From Candidatus Poribacteria bacterium (GTDB lineage: Bacteria > Poribacteria > WGA-4E > UBA9662), in the NCBI GenBank assembly GCA_002709695.1, contig PAQF01000030.1, positions 1-36,511 on the forward strand: DNA of 36,511 nucleotides, given 5' to 3'. The position numbers were made by a program, and so were the translations under genes. Shown piece by piece: positions 24,966-33,304 of the stretch; the first letter of the stretch is position 1; every line of letters begins with the position of its first letter. The notes under the pieces are model-generated. The model was not told the DNA's origin. It did not search any database and saw only the letters and a program-made list of their open reading frames with translations.

Positions 24966-26543
24966 ATGGCAACCAGCCAAACACAGGCTTCTCAAGTAGC
25001 AATAATCCGAAAAACACTGTCGGAACTCCCCGCCCCGTCGGATTATGCTCCTGTGACAGAAGCAATAGCCAGAAGTACCGAGTTAGGTGAGGCGGAGATT
25101 ACCAAGACCCTAAGTGGGTTAGTTTCAATGCCTCAGTCAACGACAGTCTTTGCCAATCCCCCTTTACATGCAGCTAATGTTGATTGCAATGGTACAAGTA
25201 TAGAATTACAAATCCGAAGTTTCTCTATTCGTGGATTGTTGAGTGAAAGCGAGATTGTCGCTGGCAATGTAACACCCGCTTACCTCATTTTTGTTGGTCT
25301 ATTTGGTCGTTTGCCTCAAAGAGATGATGTGGTTGACGAAGAATTATTAATTCAATCTTTAATAGATAAGAAGTTTTATCAAATTGCACATACGAAACAG
25401 CATGGTATCTCCGGTATAAAACCAATAAGTTTCCATGTTGCTGAGTTCATGAAAACTTTCTCTCAGGCTGGCCCTGAGATTGCCATTCAACACATTGCAA
25501 TGCTGCACAAAGCAGCATATTCGAAGAAACAGAGGCAACCTAGGGGGTTTGATGATCATCGGAATAGTGGATATTTTTTAATCCGGAAAATTCATGTACA
25601 CATGATGAACGTGGCGGTGGGTGGAATGTCAACCTATATGCGGTATTTACTCGATGACTCACCCAATCTAAGCGAGCAGGAGCTTGCAGAAGAAACTTGT
25701 AACTTTATCGAACAACATAAAGAAGAAGGTAAAACCGCTTTTGAAACTTGTTATAGCCTGCTGTTAGGTAGAAAAGCGAACGATGTCGAAGCCAAAATTT
25801 TGGAACGAATGGGAATAATCCAGACACACCACGGATCCGCCGCTTCCAATGTGGTCGCGCGTTACATGTCGACTTTGCATGCAGTTACTATCTCAGATTT
25901 CTTCAATGCTTCTCAGATGATTCTCGACGGGAAACGTCACTTTGGAGCTATACATGACATGACCGCATTTATCAAGGAACTAGAAGAAATACCTGAGGGT
26001 GATCAAGTTCGAATCGTCAGGGAGAAAGTGATGATGGGAGGTCTACCAACTTTCGGCCATCCTGAAATATCAGCTGCTGGTCGTGGAAATCAAATTCAAC
26101 AGGATCCTCGCGCAGCGATCTATCTGTCACCATTTTTTGACGCTATAGATCAAAAGAGTCTAAGTCTTTCAAACAGGCAACTCGAGAGGCTCAAGATAGT
26201 CCAGCGAATTTATCAAATTGCTTTTATTGAAGGGCTAACAAAGCCTGATCAAGAAGACCGTCCACCACTGAGATTAACACCAAATACTGATTTTGGGGCT
26301 TGGTGTGTTCAGGAAGGTTTGGGTGTTGACGATCCTGATCGAACTCTATTGACCTACATTTTCAGAGGTTTTGGCTGGATAATGGATGCTAGGGAACAGC
26401 TTCAACAGAGGATCATGCGCCCAGTCGTTGCACCTCATCCAGACATTATACCGGCAGTTGATAATGATCCTACAGTTCCAGATCAGGTAGTGAATGTTCA
26501 CAATCGCCTAGCAGAGGATGAGGCATTTAGCCCTTCAGGCTAA
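24966..26543 (+). CDS. gltA: divergent citrate synthase
   Basis: 525 residues, about 100 longer than common bacterial forms. It condenses acetyl-CoA and oxaloacetate to citrate. The active-site pattern is kept despite strong divergence: GAIHD (about 331, for the first catalytic His of GPxHGGAN), PTFGH (about 362, second His), QQDPRA (about 379, the DPR arginine) and NTDFGAW (about 440, the NVDFYSG aspartate). The segment between GH and DPR is several residues longer than usual. The N-terminal about 75 residues are extra and contain a small helical part. The ATG has AAGGAG 7 nt upstream. It leads icd and mdh, two neighbouring TCA-cycle enzymes, which supports the call over methylcitrate synthase. 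Confidence 0.82.
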   Translation: MATSQTQASQVAIIRKTLSELPAPSDYAPVTEAIARSTELGEAEITKTLSGLVSMPQSTTVFANPPLHAANVDCNGTSIELQIRSFSIRGLLSESEIVAGNVTPAYLIFVGLFGRLPQRDDVVDEELLIQSLIDKKFYQIAHTKQHGISGIKPISFHVAEFMKTFSQAGPEIAIQHIAMLHKAAYSKKQRQPRGFDDHRNSGYFLIRKIHVHMMNVAVGGMSTYMRYLLDDSPNLSEQELAEETCNFIEQHKEEGKTAFETCYSLLLGRKANDVEAKILERMGIIQTHHGSAASNVVARYMSTLHAVTISDFFNASQMILDGKRHFGAIHDMTAFIKELEEIPEGDQVRIVREKVMMGGLPTFGHPEISAAGRGNQIQQDPRAAIYLSPFFDAIDQKSLSLSNRQLERLKIVQRIYQIAFIEGLTKPDQEDRPPLRLTPNTDFGAWCVQEGLGVDDPDRTLLTYIFRGFGWIMDAREQLQQRIMRPVVAPHPDIIPAVDNDPTVPDQVVNVHNRLAEDEAFSPSG

Positions 26544-26583
26544 AATAATAAATTAGAGCGCACATTATTCAATAGGAGTTGAG

Positions 26584-27825
26584 ATGAGCACGTTTGAAAA
26601 ACTGGAAATCCCGAAGGATGGGGAGATCATTAGCAAGAAAAATGGGGTTCTGTCTGTTCCAGATCAACCCATTGTTCCCGTGATTGAAGGTGATGGGATT
26701 GGTCGTGATATTATGAAGGCCACGCGGCGCGTTATAGATAAAGCTGTTGAAAAAGCATACGATGCTCAGAAAAAGATTGTTTGGTTTGATATTTACGCTG
26801 GAGAGAGGGCAAATGAGGAATATGGTGAATGGTTGCCACAAGACACTCTGAAAGCTATCCCACTTTTCCACGCAGCTCTTAAAGGTCCTCTTACGACACC
26901 CGTTGGTGGAGGATTTCGAAGCTTGAATGTGTCGTTACGGCAGCAACTTGACCTTTACGCTTGTGTTCGGCCAGTACGTCACTTCGAAGGTGTTGTAACC
27001 CCAGTGCAAAAACCGGGTGATATGGATGTAGTAATTTTTCGGGAGAATACGGAAGATGTTTACGCTGGAATCGAGTGGCAACAAGGGACTGATGAGGCTA
27101 AAAAGGTAATTAATTTCTTAAAGGAAATGGGAATCGAGATCCGCGAAGACTCAGGTGTCGGTGTTAAACCAATCAGTGTCACGGGGACCAAACGAATTGT
27201 TCGCATGGCAATTCAGCATGCAATCGATCACAATCGTGAAAGTGTAACTATGGTCCATAAAGGCAATATAATGAAGTATACTGAAGGTGCTTTTAGGGAT
27301 TGGGGATATGAACTTGCCCAAGAAGAATTCACAGAACAGGTTATAGCCGAATCTGACTTGTGGGAGCAACATGATGGAGAAATTCCTGAAGGGAAAGTCG
27401 TTATCAAAGATAGAATTGCCGATAGCATGTTGCAACAAATTCTGACAAGAACTAGCGAATACGACGTAATTGTTACTCCTAATTTGAATGGAGACTACCT
27501 GTCAGATGCGTGTGCAGCTCAAGTTGGAGGGATCGGCATGGCTCCAGGGGCGAATATCGGAGATGAAGCGGCGTTATTTGAAGCAACCCATGGAACAGCA
27601 CCCAAATATGCGGACCAAGATGTGGCCAACCCAAGTTCCCTTATATTATCTGCTGTTATGATGCTTGAGTACATCGGTTGGCAGAAAGCGGCGGATTTAG
27701 TTATTACCGGTATTGAGGAATCAATTTTACAAAAAAGAGTTACTTACGACTTGGAAAGACTGATGGAGGATGCGACAAAACTCCACACTTCTGAATTCGC
27801 ATCAGCAATTATTGAAAACTTTTGA
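26584..27825 (+). CDS. icd: isocitrate dehydrogenase (NADP)
   Basis: 413 residues, close to the 416 of E. coli Icd. It converts isocitrate to 2-oxoglutarate and CO2 with NADPH. The substrate loop RSLNVSLRQ places a serine at 113, the residue phosphorylated in enteric Icd. The NADP-selecting Lys-Tyr pair is in [11 protein letters not shown]. The metal-binding aspartates are in the LNGDYLSD segment. [10 protein letters not shown] opens the fold. The gene follows citrate synthase by 40 bp with AGGAG upstream of the ATG. Its NADPH and 2-oxoglutarate are the inputs for the divergent gltBD. Confidence 0.97.
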   Translation: MSTFEKLEIPKDGEIISKKNGVLSVPDQPIVPVIEGDGIGRDIMKATRRVIDKAVEKAYDAQKKIVWFDIYAGERANEEYGEWLPQDTLKAIPLFHAALKGPLTTPVGGGFRSLNVSLRQQLDLYACVRPVRHFEGVVTPVQKPGDMDVVIFRENTEDVYAGIEWQQGTDEAKKVINFLKEMGIEIREDSGVGVKPISVTGTKRIVRMAIQHAIDHNRESVTMVHKGNIMKYTEGAFRDWGYELAQEEFTEQVIAESDLWEQHDGEIPEGKVVIKDRIADSMLQQILTRTSEYDVIVTPNLNGDYLSDACAAQVGGIGMAPGANIGDEAALFEATHGTAPKYADQDVANPSSLILSAVMMLEYIGWQKAADLVITGIEESILQKRVTYDLERLMEDATKLHTSEFASAIIENF

Positions 27826-27837
27826 GGAAAGCATAAA

Positions 27838-28764
27838 ATGAGCAGGAAGAAAATTAGCATTATTGGAGCCGGTAACGTTGGAGCGACAGCGGCGTTTCTC
27901 ATAGCTCAAAAACAACTTGGTGATGTCGTAATGGTTGATATCGTTGATGGCATCCCTCAAGGCAAAGCACTTGACATGGCGCAGATGGGACCAGTCGAAA
28001 TGTTTGATGCCGATATATCAGGTGCACTTGATTATGAGGAAACCGCAGAATCGGACGTGGTAATTATTACTTCTGGCTCCCCTCGGAAACCAGGTATGAC
28101 ACGTGAAGATCTCTTAAATACCAATGCCAAAATTGTTGAGGACGTTACCTTGAATGTCATTAGGCACTCTCCCAACACTATCATTGTGATGCTGACGAAT
28201 CCTCTTGACATTATGACATACCATGCTTGGAAAGTTTCTGGGTTTCCTCAGAATCGGGTTGTTGGGCAAGCTGGGGTTCTAGATTCGGCGAGATTTCGCA
28301 CTTTCGTTGCGATGGAACTTGATGTCTCTGTTGAAGACATAACGGCAATGGTAATGGGTGGTCATGGTGATACCATGGTACCTTTGCCTCGCTATACAAC
28401 TGTTGGTGGTATTCCAATCACCCAACTCATTTCAGAAGACAGAATTGAAGAGATATCAGATCGAACACGTAATGGTGGCGGTGAGATCGTGAATCTGCTC
28501 AAAGTGAGTGGTTATTATGCTGCAGGTGCATCGTTAGCCCAGATGGCTGAAGCAATTGTTCTCGACAAAAAGCGATTGATACCCTGTTCTGCTTATCTTA
28601 CTGGTCAATATGGTATCGATGATTTGTATATTGGTGTTCCCATAAGACTAGGAGCAAATGGGGTTGAGGATATCCTTGAAATTTCGCTTGAGGAAAATGA
28701 ACTGGAAGCCCTCCAAAAGTCCTCTCAAACTTATCGTGAAGGCATCCAAACGATCGGTTACTAA
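27838..28764 (+). CDS. mdh: malate dehydrogenase (LDH-like, NAD)
   Basis: 308 residues. It oxidises malate to oxaloacetate, the substrate of the citrate synthase two genes upstream. The Rossmann motif is GAGNVG (10-15). Asp34 at the end of the second strand indicates NAD. The substrate loop SPRKPGMTREDL has the two arginines typical of malate rather than lactate dehydrogenase. The catalytic histidine is in MGGHGDTM. Length fits the LDH-like MDH family (about 310). It starts 12 bp after icd with GAGG as the ribosome site, so it belongs to the same transcript. A 220-bp gap follows. Confidence 0.97.
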   Translation: MSRKKISIIGAGNVGATAAFLIAQKQLGDVVMVDIVDGIPQGKALDMAQMGPVEMFDADISGALDYEETAESDVVIITSGSPRKPGMTREDLLNTNAKIVEDVTLNVIRHSPNTIIVMLTNPLDIMTYHAWKVSGFPQNRVVGQAGVLDSARFRTFVAMELDVSVEDITAMVMGGHGDTMVPLPRYTTVGGIPITQLISEDRIEEISDRTRNGGGEIVNLLKVSGYYAAGASLAQMAEAIVLDKKRLIPCSAYLTGQYGIDDLYIGVPIRLGANGVEDILEISLEENELEALQKSSQTYREGIQTIGY

Positions 28765-28984
28765 AACGGCTTGGAATTCCTTATGATTTCTTTACCCTCT
28801 TAAATTCCTGCCAAAGCCGATTTCACCTGTCGGGCCTAACCGAAGACCGTCAGTGCCAGCTGAATGCGTATGTTCATTCTAGTCATGTCACGTTTGATCT
28901 CTGGTCATAAGCCTGAAGAAGCCATGCTGATCGTAAGAGCCTTCTCAATTTCAGAAATAAGCCGCGATTTTTGCTGGATTTTCA

Positions 28985-30559
28985 ATGATTGACAAATTGT
29001 TAGAGACTGAAGAGATGGGATTCGATTCGATTAAGCTAGAGCTTTACAGGAATATTCTAAACTCGATTGCTGAAGAAATGGGTGTCGCACTGTGCCGATC
29101 AGCTTTATCGACAAACATTAAGGAAAGACGGGATTTCTCTTGTGCTATATTCAATCGACACGGGAAAATGATTGCACAAGCCGCCCACATTCCAGTACAC
29201 CTTGGATCAATGCCACTCTCAGTCATGTCAGCAATTAAAGAAATCGAGATGTCAAAGGATGATATGGTGATTCTAAATGATCCATTTCGTGGAGGCACTC
29301 ATTTGCCCGACATCACACTGGTTTCTCCGGTTTTTATTGAGGAAATACCAATTTTTTTCGTTGCTAACCGTGCGCATCATGCAGACGTTGGTGGAATGAC
29401 GCCAGGTTCAATGCCACTTTCGAACCATATCATTCAAGAAGGTATTCGTATTCCTCCAATCAAGATTGTCGAAAATGGTGAGATTCGGGGTGATGTGTTT
29501 GAATTATTACTTTCTAATGTTCGTACACCGAAAGAACGATGTGGCGATTTGGAATCACAGATATCGACTAACCGAATTGGAAGGCAAAGACTCATTGAGA
29601 CTTCAGAGAAATATGGTGTTACAGAAGTCAGCGATTACATGGACCGGCTTCAAGAGTACTCAGCTCGTTTAATGCGACAAAGCCTTCGTGACCTTGCAGA
29701 TGGTTCATATTCCTTTTCGGATTTTCTTGATGACGATGGTATCGATAGTCATCCTATTGAACTTTGTGTAAAAATAACCATTGATGGGGCAGAAGCGATT
29801 ATTGATTTCACTGGAAGCGCCGATCAGGTTAAAGGGAGTATGAATGCGACATATGCTATCACGGTTTCCGCTGTGTTTTACGTGTTTCAGTGTCTTGTTA
29901 GTGTGGACATTCCTTCAAATTCGGGGTGTCTTGACCCAATTGAAATCATTGCCCCTGTAGGTTCTGTCGTTAATGCCCAGTTTCCCGCCGCTGTGGCAGG
30001 TGGTAATGTTGAGACGTCCCAACGGATTGTAGATGTTCTCTTCGGCGCATTAGCTCAAGCTTGCCCGGGTCTCATTCCTGCTGCTAGTTCTGGTACTATG
30101 AATAATTTAACTATTGGCAATCAGAACTACACTTATTATGAAACAATTGGTGGTGGGATGGGGGCTAGGCCGAATCAGGATGGTATTTCAGCCATTCAAA
30201 CTCATATGACTAATACACTTAATACACCAATCGAATCGATTGAAACCTCCTTCCCTTTGCAAGTTGAAAAATATAAAATTCGGTCCCAGAGTGGTGGGGA
30301 AGGAAGGCTTCGTGGCGGTGATGGTATTATTAGAACATACCGCCTACTATCACCAGCACAAGTTACAATTCTATCTGAACGAAGGAAGTTTCCCCCATAT
30401 GGTCTCGACGGCGGAGAGCCAGGGAAAACTGGCCAGAACATATTGCGACGAAACAATCAGAATATCGAGCTTGAAGGAAAAGTGAGCTTCTCTGGAAACA
30501 ATAAGGACATTATTGAAATTAAGACACCTGGTGGGGGAGGATTTGGCGCTTTGAAGTAA
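28985..30559 (+). CDS. hydantoinase B / oxoprolinase family protein
   Basis: 524 residues. The family (HyuB, PF02538) is the B subunit of ATP-dependent N-methylhydantoinases, 5-oxoprolinases and acetone/acetophenone carboxylases. Typical segments are NIKERRDFSCAIFN, HIPVHLGSMP, NDPFRGGTHLPDITLV, RAHHADVGGMTPGSMP and the C-terminal SQSGGEGRLRGGDGIIR. The family normally works with a HyuA partner, fused or adjacent. None is in this window, so the substrate cannot be named. The chosen ATG has a poor ribosome site. A second ATG at codon 11 (29015) fits the usual family start (MGFDSIKLELYRN) about as well. It converges with the DUF1080 gene across a symmetric terminator. Confidence 0.9.
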   Translation: MIDKLLETEEMGFDSIKLELYRNILNSIAEEMGVALCRSALSTNIKERRDFSCAIFNRHGKMIAQAAHIPVHLGSMPLSVMSAIKEIEMSKDDMVILNDPFRGGTHLPDITLVSPVFIEEIPIFFVANRAHHADVGGMTPGSMPLSNHIIQEGIRIPPIKIVENGEIRGDVFELLLSNVRTPKERCGDLESQISTNRIGRQRLIETSEKYGVTEVSDYMDRLQEYSARLMRQSLRDLADGSYSFSDFLDDDGIDSHPIELCVKITIDGAEAIIDFTGSADQVKGSMNATYAITVSAVFYVFQCLVSVDIPSNSGCLDPIEIIAPVGSVVNAQFPAAVAGGNVETSQRIVDVLFGALAQACPGLIPAASSGTMNNLTIGNQNYTYYETIGGGMGARPNQDGISAIQTHMTNTLNTPIESIETSFPLQVEKYKIRSQSGGEGRLRGGDGIIRTYRLLSPAQVTILSERRKFPPYGLDGGEPGKTGQNILRRNNQNIELEGKVSFSGNNKDIIEIKTPGGGGFGALK

Positions 30560-30591
30560 TCCTGTAGCCCCTTTGCTGTAACACGGCATAA

Positions 30592-30629
30592 AAACGACGA
30601 ACTGCTAGAGCATGGCACATTCGTCGTTT
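30592..30629. terminator. bidirectional terminator between convergent genes
   Basis: AAACGACGAA (30592-30601) and TTCGTCGTTT (30620-30629) are perfect 10-bp arms around 18 nt. On the minus strand the stem is followed by T5, and on the plus strand by TTTCC. Its place between the ends of hyuB and the DUF1080 gene supports use from both sides. Confidence 0.75.
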
Positions 30630-30636
30630 CCTTATA

Positions 30637-31170
30637 TTAATGTTCGCGAATACGAATATTTCGGAATGAAACAGGACCGTGATCACCTTGTAGCATTAAT
30701 GGTCCTTTAACCGGATTATCGTCCCCAAGTTGCCCACCAGTTGGACCGCTGATAGTAACATTGTCATGAATTTTTTTACCATTTAGTGTTACTGTCAGTA
30801 CCATACCCTTGAGTGTCACATCCATGATTTGCCATTCACCTGCTGGGTTTGTAGCTTCCACATCAGGGCGTTTTTGATTGTAGAGAGCTCCATTCTCAGC
30901 TGGATAATCATAGGTGTTTCCTAAACTGTCTAAAATTTGTAATTCATAACGGCCACGTAAATAGATACCGCTGTTGCTTCCTTCGGGAAATAGATACTCA
31001 ATGTGTAGATCGAAGTCACCAAATTCATCCTCAGTAATGATATCAACAGCATGCTTTGTGTTTTCCAGAATACCTTCATGGGCAACCCAAGCGTGCTCTC
31101 GGTCAGCGTGGCGCATTTGCCAACCCGTTAAATCATTCCCGTTAAAAATTTCCTTCCATTCACTGTCCAT
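30637..31170 (-). CDS. DUF1080 (3-keto-disaccharide hydrolase-like) protein
   Basis: 177 residues forming a single DUF1080 beta-jelly-roll domain. The family is now linked to 3-keto-glucoside hydrolysis and is abundant in Planctomycetes and Poribacteria-like genomes. The start FNGNDLTGWQM, the core EYLFPEGSNSGIYLRGRYELQI and the end GPVSFRNIRIRE are characteristic. I start at the ATG at 31170 with GGAG 6 nt upstream; a TTG four codons earlier is unlikely. There is no signal peptide, unlike many relatives, so it should be cytoplasmic. It is a single-gene unit on the minus strand. The exact substrate is unknown. Confidence 0.88.
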   Translation of the reverse strand: MDSEWKEIFNGNDLTGWQMRHADREHAWVAHEGILENTKHAVDIITEDEFGDFDLHIEYLFPEGSNSGIYLRGRYELQILDSLGNTYDYPAENGALYNQKRPDVEATNPAGEWQIMDVTLKGMVLTVTLNGKKIHDNVTISGPTGGQLGDDNPVKGPLMLQGDHGPVSFRNIRIREH

Positions 31171-31373
31171 AACTATCTCCAAATTAACAAATATTTTTAG
31201 CGTTCCAAGATATCAATCATATTGTAAAGAATTGCTGAATAAAAAACAAGTATGGATCTTGTCAATGGTAGGTTTCCAATTCCCATTAAAATATATACAT
31301 GTAGTTGAACAAATCTGAAAAAAGTAGTAAATATCGTAAATTTACTGATCAATCTATTGATATTATATTTTTA

Positions 31374-31379
31374 TATAAT
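31374..31379 (+). promoter_or_regulatory. possible -10 box before the unknown gene
   Basis: A perfect TATAAT in a very AT-rich stretch, about 24 nt before the chosen ATG. I find no good -35 at the right distance. It argues against using the TTG at 31379 as a start. Confidence 0.3.
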
Positions 31380-31402
31380 TGGGTGATGTGAGCCAAAATT
31401 CT

Positions 31403-31912
31403 ATGTACTACAAAATTATCAAGAAATTCGGTCCTTCAGATGAGGAAAGATGGCAGAGTTATCTCAACTGGCGGCAATTGGACTTGACTTGTTTCGATTC
31501 TATCGATGGTATCCTTAGACCTGATTTGTTCAATCCCAAATCTCAGGAAGATTGGGAAAACTGTGTAAATGCAGATTTTAAACTTTATTTGATTACTAAT
31601 TCCAATTATGCTAAGAGAATTGTGCGTCGGTACCACAATGCCACTATAGTAGGTGTTGAAACTGAACTAGACGTAGTCTATGAAACTAAAGAAGGGTTAC
31701 TGGGATACGATATAATCGATGGCTCGATCTCAGTGCTTACCAATTGGGGGGCTGACAAAGAAGGCTTAATCAATCCGTACCTAATGCCCAATGGTTTGAT
31801 TGGTGATTTGGCTCAAGCACTATATATCCTTAACTCACTAAGAAAGAAATTCCCTAACGATCTGCATGTAATAGAGAGTGAAGTTTGGGCAGTCTATTCT
31901 GTTGATACATAG
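31403..31912 (+). CDS. unknown cytoplasmic protein
   Basis: 169 residues from the ATG at 31403. The frame is open upstream to a TTG at 31379, but that codon overlaps a TATAAT, and no start has a clear ribosome site. There is no signal peptide or membrane helix. The sequence is mixed alpha/beta and rich in aromatics: RWQSYLNWRQLDLTCFDSIDGILRP near the start, then YLITNSNYAKRIV and YHNATIVGVETELD, and TNWGADKEGLINPYL toward the end. I do not recognise a family. The conserved-looking WG and helix-rich C-terminus resemble small immunity or barrel proteins only in a general way. It abuts the GH99/71-like gene (48 bp), suggesting co-expression. Confidence 0.6.
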   Translation: MYYKIIKKFGPSDEERWQSYLNWRQLDLTCFDSIDGILRPDLFNPKSQEDWENCVNADFKLYLITNSNYAKRIVRRYHNATIVGVETELDVVYETKEGLLGYDIIDGSISVLTNWGADKEGLINPYLMPNGLIGDLAQALYILNSLRKKFPNDLHVIESEVWAVYSVDT

Positions 31913-31960
31913 GTGAACTGTTTCACAGATATACAAAATTTAAACCAGAGAAAATTGATA

Positions 31961-33193
31961 ATGAGCTACCGCTACATTACCGAATTATCATGCAACATAT
32001 TACTGTTATTCAGTTTGTCTTTGCATCTACATAGTGAAGTTGGTCCAAAAACTGTACTGGTTCATTACATGCCATGGTACTCATCGAAATCTATAAGTGG
32101 TGGTTGGGGATGGCATTGGACGATGAATTACTTCAATCCTGAAAAAATTAATAAAGATGGTCAACGAGAGTTAGCTTCACACGATTATCCTCTCATCGGT
32201 CCTTATGACTCCAACGATGGCCAAGCTTTGGAATGTCAGGTGTTGTTAATGAAGTTTTCGGGTATAAAAGGAGTGATTCTTGATTGGTATGGTATAGAGG
32301 ATTTTCGAGATTATGCTATGATTCATCGCAACACTAAACACATGATTAAATACATTAAGAGAGCGGAACTTCAGTTTGCAATCTGTTATGAAGACCAAAC
32401 AGTCACACATATGATTGCGGGCAAGTTCCTTCAAAAGCAGGAGGATCATATCCATGGCAAGAAAGTCCTACAATGGCTTGACAAAAACTGGTTTGGTGAT
32501 GATGCCTATATAAAGCTTGATGACCAACCTATGCTACTTGTCTTTGGCCCTCAATATTTCGAGGAAAAACAGTGGAATTATATGGTGTCAGGATTGTCGA
32601 AACGCCCGCGAATTTATGGCCTGCCACATGTTTCTCAGCAGGCTGGGATGAGTGGTGTATTTGGCTGGCCTCCAGTATCTGGGGGAGGAGAGATAGTATC
32701 TGTTGTTTGGAAAGAATACCTTGGCCAGCTTTATACCAAAGGATTGGCCGCAGAAGCTATCATCGCTGTGGCTTTCCCGGGGTTCCATGACATCTATAAT
32801 GATGTTGGTTTGCACGAGAGCATCGGATATATTAATGACCGAGCAGGAAAGACCTTCATTGAGACTTTTGAATATGCATGGAATAGTCAATCAAAGTTTA
32901 TTCAGATTGCTACGTGGAATGACTATGGTGAAGGAACAGGCATTGAACCAACACAATCGTTCAAGTACCAATATCTAGAGGAAATCCAGAAGTATACCCA
33001 AACGGGCTTTGGTCGAGACGACCTGCGATTACCTGTAATATTGTATAACCTTAAAAAGAAACATATGAAAAACTCTGTAGCTATGGAAGATCTGAAACAA
33101 GTTTCCACTTTGTTATTTTCCTCTAAATGTGATGAAGCGAGAATTCTCCTTCAGCCGTATATAGCAAAAAAGACAAACAAAACCGTATGGTAA
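31961..33193 (+). CDS. secreted GH99/GH71-like glycoside hydrolase
   Basis: 410 residues. I start at the ATG at 31961, which gives an N-terminal signal peptide (about 1-25, NILLLFSLSLHLHS). An upstream GTG directly after the previous stop is open but would bury the signal. The domain is TIM-barrel-like with the marks of the GH99/GH71 group (endo-mannosidase and alpha-1,3-glucanase relatives): VHYMPWYSS, GGWGWHW, IGPYDSND, GIKGVILDWYGIED, and the final TWNDYGEGTGIEP with the catalytic-type acidic residues. A C-terminal 50 residues are helical. Secretion suggests breakdown of external glycan such as sponge or algal mannan or glucan; the substrate is inference. It converges with the flagellin gene. 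Confidence 0.85.
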   Translation: MSYRYITELSCNILLLFSLSLHLHSEVGPKTVLVHYMPWYSSKSISGGWGWHWTMNYFNPEKINKDGQRELASHDYPLIGPYDSNDGQALECQVLLMKFSGIKGVILDWYGIEDFRDYAMIHRNTKHMIKYIKRAELQFAICYEDQTVTHMIAGKFLQKQEDHIHGKKVLQWLDKNWFGDDAYIKLDDQPMLLVFGPQYFEEKQWNYMVSGLSKRPRIYGLPHVSQQAGMSGVFGWPPVSGGGEIVSVVWKEYLGQLYTKGLAAEAIIAVAFPGFHDIYNDVGLHESIGYINDRAGKTFIETFEYAWNSQSKFIQIATWNDYGEGTGIEPTQSFKYQYLEEIQKYTQTGFGRDDLRLPVILYNLKKKHMKNSVAMEDLKQVSTLLFSSKCDEARILLQPYIAKKTNKTVW

Positions 33194-33304
33194 ATATCGA
33201 AAATCTGCACTCATTAAGCTTTTACTAATATCTAAAAAATACTATTTAGGTTGAGTCTGGTGAAAAAACAAAATCGTCGCTTGCCGAAAACTTATAAGTC
33301 AAGA

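Noticed and set aside
28765-28984. Imperfect inverted repeat CGGCTTGG / CCAAAGCCG after mdh
   Set aside because: The stem has bulges and no T-tract follows, so I could not support a terminator.
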